DNA from: CAVQBJ01 sp963710725
GTDB lineage: Bacteria; Actinomycetota; Thermoleophilia; Solirubrobacterales; Solirubrobacteraceae
Reading direction: 5' to 3'
Assembly (NCBI GenBank): GCA_963710725.1
Contig: CAVQBJ010000008.1
Span: forward strand, 310,001-374,000
DNA length: 64,000 bases
This document shows positions 32,036-39,737 of the stretch, in pieces. The position numbers and the translations under genes were made by a program. The notes beneath the pieces are model-generated. The model did not search any database, was not told where the DNA came from, and saw only the letters and a list, made by a program, of their open reading frames with translations. The stretch's first letter is position 1; every line of letters starts with the position of its first letter.

Positions 32036-33935
32036 GGGCCACCGGCCCCTCGTGTGCGGGCGCCTCGGCGTCGGTGCCACCGGCCGCCGGCGCCCCGCCG
32101 CCGTCGGCGATCGACCACACGCCGATCTTGTTGGCGCGCCCGCGGACCTCGAGCTCCTCGACGAACACGAGATCGGCCGGCGGCGCCGCCAGCCGCTCGC
32201 GGGTGGCGCTGGACAGGAACAGCATGTGCGGTGTTCCCTTGGTCATCCCCTCCAGGCGCGAGGCGGTGTTGACGGTGTCGCCGATCGCCGTGTACTCCAG
32301 GCGCTCGTCCGAGCCGACGTTCCCGGCCATGACCGTGCCGCTGTGCAGGCCGATCCCCATGCGGAAACGGTGATCGTGGCCGTGCTCGTGCAGCCAGGCG
32401 TTGAACCGGTCGAGCCTCGGCCCGATCATCTCGCGGGCGGCGACCAGCGCGCGGTCGGCGTGGTCGGGCTGGTCGAGCGGCGCCCCGAACAGGGCCATGA
32501 TCCCGTCGCCGGCGTAGGCGATGAGCGTGCCGCCGGCGGCCAGGATCGCCTCGGTCATCTCCTCCAGGTTCACGTTCACCACGGCGAGCACCTGCTCGCT
32601 GGACAGGGACTCCGAGAAGCTCGTGAACCCACGCAGGTCGCTGAACAGCACGGTGCAGTCGCGCTCGACGGCGCCGAGGCGCAGGTTCTCATCGGCTCGC
32701 GCAAGCACCTGATCGACGACGCCGCCGGGCACGAAGCGCGCGAACAGCGCGCGCGTGCGCTCACGCTCGACCGTCTCGCTCAGGTACAGGACCGCGAGCG
32801 TGCCGACGGTGCCGACGGCAAGGGCGAGCAGCGGGTACGTGACGTCGAGGATGAGCCCGGCGTTGAAGGCGAGCTGGCAGGCGACGATGTAGACCGCGCC
32901 CATGGCGAGCGCGAGGGCGAGCGCGCGTAGGCGATGCAGCCGGATGCTGATGAGCGGCGGCGCCAGCCCGAGTAGCGCGATGAGGGCGACCGTGAGCCAG
33001 CCGTGGGCGTCGCGGAGCGGCACGTCCTCCAGCACCGTGTTCGTGGCGTTCGCCTGGACCTCGGCGCCGGCCTCGGACTCGGTGCCCGAGACCGCCGTCT
33101 GGTGGAGGTCTTGGAGCGTCTCCGCCGTCGCCCCGATGAAGACGATCTTGTTGCGGAAGAGCGCCGGATCGAAGCGCCCGCTGTACACGGTCGAGAACGA
33201 CACGGTCGGAATCGAGCCGGGCGGGCCGACGAAGTCGATGGGGACCGAGCCGTCGGGGCCCCCGAACGGCGACGACGACACGCGCCGACCGGTGGCCACC
33301 TCGGCGACCACGACGGGGAACGACAGCAGGCCCTGGAAGGAGTAGAGGAAGCGACGCAGCACGCCGTCGCTGTCGTAGATCACCGTCGAATTCGCGGGTC
33401 GCGCGCCGAGCTGGCGAAGGACGGCGTCGCCGCCCAGGATTCCCGTGTCGCCGTCCGAGAGGACCTCGTCGGTGACGAGCACGACGTGGCCGGCGCCGGC
33501 GATCGCGTTCGCGAGGGCCTGGTCGTCGGCCGGATTCAGAGACGGGTCCGTGAACTGGATGTCCACCGCGATCACCCGCGCGCCGGCCCGGTGCAGATTG
33601 TCGATGACCTGCGCCTCATACGTCCGGGGGAAGGGCCACTGCGCGGGCATGCCGCGACCGCGGAAGTAGTCGAACGTTGGCGTGTCGATGCCGACGATCG
33701 CGATGTTCGAGGGCGATCGGATCGGCCCGCGAATCGAGAAGCGCGCGTCGATCGTCTGCTCCTCGGTGGCCCGCAGGAGGTGCGTGCCGTACGCGATGAG
33801 GCCGACGGCGGTCGCCAGCACGGCCACCCCCGCGAGCATCAGGGTGCGGCGCCGGCGCCACGCCCCGGCCAGCGTCGCCCCGCCCGTCGGGGCGGGCTCA
33901 CGAGGTGCCGTGGGGGTCACGTCCGGCTCGGACAC
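32022..33935 (-). CDS. CHASE2-domain class III nucleotide cyclase
   Basis: Membrane sensor cyclase of 637 aa. One N-terminal helix (about 31-50) precedes an extracellular CHASE2 domain (about 55-310; IVGIDTPTFDYFRGRG, VIAVDIQFTDPS). Three helices follow (about 318-400), then a cytoplasmic class III catalytic domain (about 420-600). Metal Asp residues are in FSDLRGF and YAGDGIMALFG; the transition-state Asn and Arg are in IGDTVNTASRLE. The purine-reading Lys expected before GDG is Ala (GTLIAYAGDG), so cAMP versus cGMP is open. TAGCAT (complement of 33945-33950) is nine bases before the GTG. It diverges from a cNMP-domain patatin fusion. Confidence 0.87.
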   Translation of the reverse strand: MSEPDVTPTAPREPAPTGGATLAGAWRRRRTLMLAGVAVLATAVGLIAYGTHLLRATEEQTIDARFSIRGPIRSPSNIAIVGIDTPTFDYFRGRGMPAQWPFPRTYEAQVIDNLHRAGARVIAVDIQFTDPSLNPADDQALANAIAGAGHVVLVTDEVLSDGDTGILGGDAVLRQLGARPANSTVIYDSDGVLRRFLYSFQGLLSFPVVVAEVATGRRVSSSPFGGPDGSVPIDFVGPPGSIPTVSFSTVYSGRFDPALFRNKIVFIGATAETLQDLHQTAVSGTESEAGAEVQANATNTVLEDVPLRDAHGWLTVALIALLGLAPPLISIRLHRLRALALALAMGAVYIVACQLAFNAGLILDVTYPLLALAVGTVGTLAVLYLSETVERERTRALFARFVPGGVVDQVLARADENLRLGAVERDCTVLFSDLRGFTSFSESLSSEQVLAVVNVNLEEMTEAILAAGGTLIAYAGDGIMALFGAPLDQPDHADRALVAAREMIGPRLDRFNAWLHEHGHDHRFRMGIGLHSGTVMAGNVGSDERLEYTAIGDTVNTASRLEGMTKGTPHMLFLSSATRERLAAPPADLVFVEELEVRGRANKIGVWSIADGGGAPAAGGTDAEAPAHEGPVAPTAP

Positions 33936-33944
33936 GCTCGGGCG

Positions 33945-33950
33945 ATGCTA
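33945..33950 (-). promoter_or_regulatory. -10 box of the CHASE2 cyclase gene
   Basis: TAGCAT on the minus strand, nine bases before the GTG at 33935, predicts a leaderless transcript. The 113-base gap to the divergent fusion gene holds both promoters, so the two genes could share control. Confidence 0.5.
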
Positions 33951-34048
33951 ACGGGCGTGTGGCATCATTCGCGCGCGCTCGCCTGCGATGGAGCGAGGCG
34001 CGAGAGGAGGCAGCGGCACATGCTGACCGAGGGGGTGAAGGCGCAGCG

Positions 34049-37000
34049 ATGACGACCGTAACGGCCGTCGAGGCGCCGCCGAGCGGCACGCCGCTGCCGC
34101 CCCCGATCGGTCCCCTGCGGCGCCGTCGCGCGCCCGCGCCCCGCATGGTGCTGGCCGTCGCCTCGCTCGGCGTGCTGATCGCCTTCATCGACGCGACGAT
34201 CGTCAACATCGCGTTCCCGAGCATCGAGCGCTCGTTCCCGCGCTCGACGATCGGCGACCTGTCGTGGGTCCTGAGCGCCTACAACATCGTCTTCGCGGCC
34301 TTCCTCGTCGCCGCCGGACGGATCGCCGACCTGGTCGGGCGGCGCCGCGTCTTCGTGCTCTCGCTCGGCCTGTTCACGCTCGCCTCGGCACTCTGCGCGG
34401 CCGCCCCGTCGCTCGGGCTGCTGATCGCCGCGCGCATCGTGCAGGCCTTCGCGGCCGCCTTTCTCATCCCCTCCTCGCTGGCGCTCGTGCTCGCCGGCTT
34501 CGATGAGGCACACCGGGCTCACGCCGTCGCCCTCTGGACGGCGGTGGCCGCCGCCGCGGCGGGGATCGGGCCGTCGCTCGGCGGGCTGCTGGTGTCGATC
34601 TCCGACTGGCGGCTCGTGTTCCTCGTCAACGTCCCGATCGGCATCGCGGCGATCATCCTCACGCGCCGCCTGCTCGTCGAGAGCCGGGCGCCCGGCAAGC
34701 GGCGGGTGCCCGATCTGCTCGGCTCGGCCATCTTCGCCCTCGCCGTCGCGCTGCTCGTGCTGGCGATCGTCAAGGGCCAGGACTGGCACTGGACGAGCGT
34801 CCGCGTCGTGGGCTGCCTGGTCGCCGCCGCCGCGCTCGGCGCGGTGTTCGTGCGCCGCTGCGCGACCCACCGCGACCCGCTCATCGATCTGCGCCTGCTG
34901 CGCATCCGCGACTTCACCGTGGCCAACGGCATGACGCTCGTGGCCTCCGCGGGCTTCTTCGGCTACACGCTCTGCAACGTCCTCTTCCTCACCACCGTGT
35001 GGCGCTACTCGGTGCTGCAGGCCGGCCTCGCGCTGACGCCCGGCCCGATCGTCGCGGTCGTCGTCGCCGGTCCGACGAGCCGCATCGCGGCGCGCTACGG
35101 GGCTCGCGTCGTCGCCGTCCCCGGCGGTCTCGTGTGGGGTGCCGGCGTGCTGTGGATGATCCATCGCGTTGGGGTCGTCCCGGACTTCCTCGGGCAGTGG
35201 CTTCCGGGCATGGTCCTGCTCGGCCTCGGCGCCGGCACGGCATCGCCGAACGTCTCGGGCGCCGCGGTCGCCGCCGCGCCGGGCCGTCACTTCGCGACCG
35301 CCACGGCGCTCAACTCGGTTGCCCGTCAGGTCGGCGCCGCGCTCGGCATCGCCATCGTCGTCTCGCTTATCGGCACGCCGGCGCCGCTCGAGGTCGTGGC
35401 GGCGTTCCACCACGCTTGGACGTTCGCTGCGATCTGCCTCATCGTGACCGGAGTCGCCGGCCTCGCGCTCGGGCGCCGGCTGTCGAGCGCCGACCCGAGC
35501 GAGCTGCCCTCGCTGGCCAGCGCGACGCGCGCCGTGCTCACCTCCCCGCCGCCGACCGACGACGCACCGGCGCTCGCGCCCCCGCCGCGGGCCCGGCGCG
35601 AGCCGACGCTGGTGCCCCCGCCCCACGTGGCCGAGTCGACCGCCGACTTCCTCGGGCGCGTGCCGCTGTTCGCGGAGCTCGATCGCTCGCTGCGCGACAC
35701 GATCGCGGCCCACTCGCGGGAGCTCCACCTCCCGGCCGGGGAGTGGCTCTTCCGCGAGGGCGACGAGGGCGACGCGCTGTACGTCGTGCGAGCCGGGCGG
35801 CTCGACGTCGTGAGCGCCGATGGCGTGCTGCTGTGGGTCGCCGGACGCGGCGCCGCGCTCGGCGAGCTCGCGCTCCTCACGGGCTCGCCGCGGGCCGCGT
35901 CCGTGCGCGCCGCGCGCGCGAGCGACCTGATCGCCGTCGACCGCGCCGAGTTCGAGTCGCTGCTCGACGCCGCGCCGGCACTCTCCCGCGCCCTCAATCG
36001 CGCGCTCAGCGAGCAGCTGCGGATCAGCCGTGGCGCGGTCCCGCGGGCTCGCCCGCGGCCGGTCACCATCGCGCTCGTCCCGCTCGACGCGGATGCGCCG
36101 GCGCCCACGATCGGCCACGCCCTGGCGTCGGCGCTATCGCGGTTCGGCTCGACCGCGCTGATGACCGACGCCAATGCGCCGCCGGGCGCCGCCGGCGAGA
36201 CGCCCCTCGCGCGCTTCGGTCCGATGCTCGACCGCTGCGAGTCCGAGCACGAGTACGTCGTCCTCGTCTGCGGCGGCACCGCGACAGCGGATCCGTGGAC
36301 GAAGTTCTGCCTCCAGCAGGCCGACCGCGTGCTGGCCGTGACCCGCGGCGGCCCGCCACCCGGCGGCTGGTCGGCGCCGGCCGAGCTGCACGGCTGTGAC
36401 CTCGTCGCCTGCGACGTCGCGCCCGCGTCCGGCGCGCTTGCGCCCTGGGTGGCGGCGCTCGGTCCGGTCGAGTCCCACGTGATCGACACCGGCGGCGGCA
36501 TCGACCACGACGTCGCCCGGATCGCGCGACGGCTCGCGGGGCGCTCGATCGGGATCGTCCTCTCCGGTGGCGGCGCGCGCGCCTTCTCGCACCTCGGGGT
36601 GCTCGAGGAGCTGCGAGCCGCCGGGGTGACCATCGACCGCGTCGCCGGAGTGAGCATGGGCGCGTACATCGGTGGGATGCTGGCCATGGGCCTGCCGCCG
36701 GAGGAGATGGACGCCCGTTGCTACGAGGAGTTCGTACGCCGCCGCCCGCTCGGCGACTACACGCTCCCCCGCCACGCGCTCATCCGGGGCGATCGCGTGC
36801 GCGCGCTGCTCGCCCGCACGTTCGCCGACGTCGCGATCGAGGAGCTGCCGCTCGCGTACTTCTGCGCGAGCGCCGACCTGCGCTCGGCCGAGCTGATCGT
36901 CCACCGCGACGGCCTCCTGCGCGAGCGCGTCGGCATGAGCATGGCGCTGCCGATCATCGGCCCCCCGCAGGTGCACGACGGGCGCCTGGTCGTCGACGGC

Positions 37001-37360
37001 TCGCTCGTCGACAACCTCCCGATCGGCACGATGGCCGCCCTCGCGGAGGGACCGATCATCGCCGTCGACGTGAAGGCGACGTTCGAGCGCCCGCCGCTGC
37101 TCGCCTCGGCGAACGGCGACGCCCCCGCATCACCGCGTCAGCCGCGCACGCCGCTCCTCGGCGAGACGCTCACCCGCGTGCTGCTGATGGCCAGCTCGAA
37201 CACCTCCCAGGCCGCCGAGCGCCACGCGCAGCTCGTCATCAAGCCGCAGAGCGCCGGCATCGGCCTGCTCGAGTTCCACCAGCTCGACGCCGCCCGCGAG
37301 GCCGGCCGTGCCGCGGCCCGCGAGGTGCTCGCCGACGCACCGGCGTTCCTGCGCGGTTGA
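34049..37360 (+). CDS. MFS transporter - cNMP-binding - patatin phospholipase fusion
   Basis: A 1103-aa three-part membrane protein. Residues about 34-480 are a DHA2-type MFS transporter (IDATIVNIAFPSIERSF, GRIADLVGRRRVFV; about 13-14 helices). Residues about 530-660 are a cyclic-nucleotide-binding domain with the phosphate cassette GELALLTGSPRAAS. Residues about 690-825 are a linker domain as in NTE-like proteins. From about 832 there is a patatin domain with oxyanion SGGGARAFSHLG, nucleophile GVSMG (Ser near 870) and the dyad Asp in VVDGSLVDN (near 983). It is probably a lipase/lysophospholipase switched by cAMP and tied to transport. Mycobacteria have similar fusions (Rv3239c, Rv3728, from memory). 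It is divergent from the cyclase gene. Confidence 0.87.
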   Translation: MTTVTAVEAPPSGTPLPPPIGPLRRRRAPAPRMVLAVASLGVLIAFIDATIVNIAFPSIERSFPRSTIGDLSWVLSAYNIVFAAFLVAAGRIADLVGRRRVFVLSLGLFTLASALCAAAPSLGLLIAARIVQAFAAAFLIPSSLALVLAGFDEAHRAHAVALWTAVAAAAAGIGPSLGGLLVSISDWRLVFLVNVPIGIAAIILTRRLLVESRAPGKRRVPDLLGSAIFALAVALLVLAIVKGQDWHWTSVRVVGCLVAAAALGAVFVRRCATHRDPLIDLRLLRIRDFTVANGMTLVASAGFFGYTLCNVLFLTTVWRYSVLQAGLALTPGPIVAVVVAGPTSRIAARYGARVVAVPGGLVWGAGVLWMIHRVGVVPDFLGQWLPGMVLLGLGAGTASPNVSGAAVAAAPGRHFATATALNSVARQVGAALGIAIVVSLIGTPAPLEVVAAFHHAWTFAAICLIVTGVAGLALGRRLSSADPSELPSLASATRAVLTSPPPTDDAPALAPPPRARREPTLVPPPHVAESTADFLGRVPLFAELDRSLRDTIAAHSRELHLPAGEWLFREGDEGDALYVVRAGRLDVVSADGVLLWVAGRGAALGELALLTGSPRAASVRAARASDLIAVDRAEFESLLDAAPALSRALNRALSEQLRISRGAVPRARPRPVTIALVPLDADAPAPTIGHALASALSRFGSTALMTDANAPPGAAGETPLARFGPMLDRCESEHEYVVLVCGGTATADPWTKFCLQQADRVLAVTRGGPPPGGWSAPAELHGCDLVACDVAPASGALAPWVAALGPVESHVIDTGGGIDHDVARIARRLAGRSIGIVLSGGGARAFSHLGVLEELRAAGVTIDRVAGVSMGAYIGGMLAMGLPPEEMDARCYEEFVRRRPLGDYTLPRHALIRGDRVRALLARTFADVAIEELPLAYFCASADLRSAELIVHRDGLLRERVGMSMALPIIGPPQVHDGRLVVDGSLVDNLPIGTMAALAEGPIIAVDVKATFERPPLLASANGDAPASPRQPRTPLLGETLTRVLLMASSNTSQAAERHAQLVIKPQSAGIGLLEFHQLDAAREAGRAAAREVLADAPAFLRG

Positions 37361-37384
37361 GCTCGCGAGAGCGGCGGGCCCCCG

Positions 37385-37640
37385 AGATCGCGCGCGCGAG
37401 TCACGCGACCGTCGCGAACACGCCCTGCGCGTCACGCCGCGGGGCCGCCGCGTAACGAAACTGCCGCGGGAATGTGCCGCGCGCCGGTCGCGGGCACCAT
37501 TCGCCGGGGGTGTGGTCCCTCATGCACCCTATGCAGCGCGAAATCGACCACACCTTCCGCCAGCAGGTGACGCGAACGTCACAAGTGCACCCGGCGCGTC
37601 ACGCCGCGGGTCTGACGCGTAACGAAACTGCGGCGGGAGC
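37385..37640 (-). repeat. Composite GTTAC-N16-GTGAC element, copy 1
   Basis: Read on the minus strand it has two 26-base boxes (complements of 37598-37623 and 37431-37456). Each starts GTTACGC and ends GCGTGAC and is followed by a similar tail ending near GGTCGCGTGA. Between them lies a hairpin, GGTGTGGTC (37509-37517) with GACCACACC (37546-37554). A cAGTTTC lead-in precedes each box. The same order, spacing and flanking sequence recur at 59845-60095 on the other strand (193 versus 194 bases from first to last box). Confidence 0.75.
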
Positions 37641-37654
37641 GTGCCAGCGGGGCC

Positions 37655-37795
37655 GAAGCCGGCACAGCCTGCGAAGCCCACTCCGCCTGCGAAGCCGCAT
37701 CCCGAAGCCGAACCCCGAAGCCGAAACCCCGAAGCCGAAAGCCCGAAGCCGAAAGCCCGAAGCCGAACCCCCGAACCCGAACCCGAACCAGCGCC
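37655..37795 (+). repeat. Short GAAGCCG tandem repeats
   Basis: About ten imperfect copies of a 12-13 base unit of the type CGAAGCCGAAACC, grading into CCGAACC hexamers at the right end. Non-coding low-complexity DNA downstream of clpS. Confidence 0.75.
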
Positions 37796-37803
37796 CCGAC
37801 CAC

Positions 37804-37943
37804 CCGCCGCGCCGCGCCAGCCCCGCGCCCCGCCGCGCCGCGCCAGCCCCGCGCCCCGCCGCGCCGCGCCAGCCCCGCGCACCGCCGCGCCGCACCAGCC
37901 CGCGCCGCGCCAGCCCGCGCCGCGCCAGCCCGCGCCGCGCCAG
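37804..37943 (+). repeat. GC-rich tandem repeats, 26-bp then 15-bp period
   Basis: Three near-identical 26-base units begin at 37804, 37830 and 37856 (each starting CCGCCGCGCCGCGCCAG), with a fourth diverged unit at 37882. Three copies of AGCCCGCGCCGCGCC follow. No coding role is seen; the block ends just before the stop of clpS. Confidence 0.75.
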
Positions 37944-37966
37944 GCCGCCGACCCAACCGCCGCCGC

Positions 37967-38254
37967 TCAGCCGCGCTCGAGTGGCGCCATCGTCAGGCCG
38001 GCGTCGCGCAGCAGCTCCCAGTACAGCTCGGCCGGCTCGAGGTGGCCGCTGTAGACGATCGCCTGGCCGGAGTGATGGATTCGGTCGGCGATCTGGTACC
38101 CGCGATCCAGGGACACGCCGGGGACGGTGCACGAGAGCGTGTGCGCCACGTGATCGAAGGTGTTGTGGTTGTCGTTGCAGACGATGACCCGCCAGGCGCC
38201 GCCGAGTCCGCTGTCGGGGCCCGCGGTGCGGGGAAGCTCGATGGTGGTGCTCAT
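37967..38254 (-). CDS. clpS: ATP-dependent Clp protease adaptor ClpS
   Basis: Adaptor that delivers N-degron substrates to the ClpAP/ClpCP protease; 95 aa. The ClpS core is visible: VIVCNDNHNTFDHVAHTL (residues about 23-40) with the acidic/Asn N-degron pocket, and the helix HHSGQAIVYSGHLEPAELYWELL. It has the usual short disordered N-terminus. TATTCT (complement of 38263-38268) lies eight bases before the ATG, predicting a leaderless mRNA. The Clp genes themselves are not in the window. Confidence 0.87.
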   Translation of the reverse strand: MSTTIELPRTAGPDSGLGGAWRVIVCNDNHNTFDHVAHTLSCTVPGVSLDRGYQIADRIHHSGQAIVYSGHLEPAELYWELLRDAGLTMAPLERG

Positions 38255-38262
38255 GGCAGCGC

Positions 38263-38268
38263 AGAATA
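38263..38268 (-). promoter_or_regulatory. -10 box of clpS
   Basis: TATTCT on the minus strand, eight bases before the ATG at 38254, with no ribosome site in between. One of the clearest leaderless arrangements in the window. Confidence 0.55.
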
Positions 38269-38337
38269 ACCTCTGCCGGCGCTCCTGGCGAGTCCCCTCG
38301 ACACTCGTCGCGGGCGCCGGAGGGAGCGTTTCCGAGC

Positions 38338-38730
38338 TCAGCTCGCGGCGAGCAGCGCCACGGCGAACAGCGCCACGACGTGGAAGGACTGGTCGATCGC
38401 CGTGAACACCCAGTCGCCGCGCGCGATGTCCGTCGAACGCTTCACGCGGCGGATCCAGATCTCGATGAGCCGACCGTCGTCCTGCACGAGATGTGGCACG
38501 GCGATGAGCGCGGCCACCCACAGCACGCCCCAGCCGAGGGACCCCGACAGCCACACGAGCGCCGGGACGAACGCGAGCGTGTACGTGAAGACGTGCGTGA
38601 CGAGCGCCCGCGGCTCACCGCCCCCGCCGAGACCTCCGTACTTGTTGACCGCCTGCCAGCCCGTCTGCAGCAGGAAGTCCCCGACGAGGTGCGACACGAG
38701 GAACACCCCGAAGATCTCCGTCCATGGCAC
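38338..38730 (-). CDS. DUF3307 membrane protein (paralogue 1)
   Basis: A 130-aa membrane protein of the DUF3307 family, unknown function. The signature HLVGDFLLQTGWQAVNKYGG is near residues 13-32, then a conserved THVFTYTLAFVPALVWL helix, PHLVQDDGRLIEIWIRRVK and a C-terminal DQSFHVVALFAVALL helix. The GTG at 38730 has TACAGT (complement of 38737-38742) six bases upstream. A second copy of the family lies at 54936. It shares the direction of clpS but is separated from it by 83 bases. Confidence 0.8.
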   Translation of the reverse strand: MPWTEIFGVFLVSHLVGDFLLQTGWQAVNKYGGLGGGGEPRALVTHVFTYTLAFVPALVWLSGSLGWGVLWVAALIAVPHLVQDDGRLIEIWIRRVKRSTDIARGDWVFTAIDQSFHVVALFAVALLAAS

Positions 38731-38790
38731 CGCGGCACTGTAACCCCTGCGACCGGCGGCCACGTGGAGTCAAGGGTCGCGCGTCGACAG

Positions 38791-39636
38791 TCAAGGGTCC
38801 GGCGCTGCCGCCAGGAACCGCCGCAGGCCGGCATGGCTCTGCTCCGGCGGCAGCGCCTGCTCGTACGCAGCGGCCGTGGCGGCATCGACCGTCGGCACCA
38901 CGAGCCCGCGCAGCTCGGCGGCGAAGCCGTCCTCGTCGAGCGTCCGCGCCCAGCGCGCGGCCTCCTCGAGCGCACCCCGCAGGCGCGCGAGGTGCGCCTC
39001 GACGTCGTCGAAGGCCCCGAAGTGCGTGAGGCACAGGCGCCGCGGCTCCCAGGCCTCGATCGCCCGCAGCGACGCCCGCCACGCGTCGAGATCGATGTCG
39101 GGCGGCGGCGTCGGGGCGAGCACCGGACCGCCGTCGATCCGCACGCCCGTCACGTCACCGGTGAATGCGTGCCCGCTGCGGTCGTCGAGGTAGCTGATGT
39201 GGTGGGTGGCGTGGCCCGGGGTGTAGGCGACGCGAAACGGTCCGAGCTGCTCGCCGCCGCTCAGCGCCCGGATGCGTTCGGCCGGCACCGGCAGCACCTC
39301 GCCCCACAGCCGCTCCATGTCCGCTCCGTACAGCCGCGAGGCGCTGGCCAGCAGCCGGCTCGGGTCGATCAGGTGCGGCGACCCGCGCTCGTGGACCCAC
39401 ACCTCGGCCTCGGGGAAACGCTCGAGCAGTGACCCCGTCGCACCGGCGTGGTCGAGGTGGATGTGCGTGAGCGCGATCGCCCGCGGAACGCCGTCGCCGA
39501 GCGCCGCCAGCAACGTCGGCAGGCACGAGGCCGGACCCGGATCGACGATCACGTCGCCGACCTGCCAGGCGCAGATGACCTGCGCGCGGCCGACGTGCAT
39601 GAGGTCGATCGGACGGGGAGCGGGGGCGTCGGACAT
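38791..39636 (-). CDS. MBL-fold metallo-hydrolase
   Basis: Binuclear-metal hydrolase of 281 aa. The metal motif THIHLDHAGA is near residues 57-66, the third His in YTPGHATHH near 137-145, the bridging Asp in AFTGDVTG near 158 and the last His in CLTHFGAFDD near 207. No signal peptide is seen. The C-terminal 70 residues are helical, as in glyoxalase II-like or thioesterase-like MBL proteins. The substrate is unknown. It diverges from the GH15 gene. Confidence 0.85.
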   Translation of the reverse strand: MSDAPAPRPIDLMHVGRAQVICAWQVGDVIVDPGPASCLPTLLAALGDGVPRAIALTHIHLDHAGATGSLLERFPEAEVWVHERGSPHLIDPSRLLASASRLYGADMERLWGEVLPVPAERIRALSGGEQLGPFRVAYTPGHATHHISYLDDRSGHAFTGDVTGVRIDGGPVLAPTPPPDIDLDAWRASLRAIEAWEPRRLCLTHFGAFDDVEAHLARLRGALEEAARWARTLDEDGFAAELRGLVVPTVDAATAAAYEQALPPEQSHAGLRRFLAAAPDP

Positions 39637-39737
39637 CGTGCGCAGGGACGGTCGGCGGTTCAGCCGCGTGCGGTGGCTGTAGTATCGCCGCCGGGCGTCC
39701 TCGCCGCGGCGTCTGCCACTGGGACGCGCCGCAGAGG

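Larger units (their letters stand above)
37361..37966. other. 606-base gene-free region filled with repeats
   Basis: Between the patatin fusion and clpS there is no credible gene. Bases 37385-37640 hold a composite element shared with 59.8-60.1 kb. Bases about 37655-37795 are short GAAGCCG-type repeats. Bases 37804-37943 are GC-rich tandem repeats with 26-bp and then 15-bp periods. The open frames here are Pro/Arg/Ala low-complexity only. Confidence 0.75.

Noticed and set aside
33965..36118. 717-codon minus-strand frame opposite the MFS part of the fusion
   Set aside because: Asp/Arg/Glu-rich shadow composition with no domain, while the plus strand encodes clear transporter helices and motifs.
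37655..37943. Regular repeats that might suggest a CRISPR array
   Set aside because: Units are only 12-26 bases and directly abutting, without unique spacers or cas genes; ordinary tandem repeats.
37641..38054. 137-codon Pro/Ala/Arg-rich frame in the gap before clpS
   Set aside because: Entirely made of tandem DNA repeats and overlaps clpS in antisense; no ribosome site or conserved segment.
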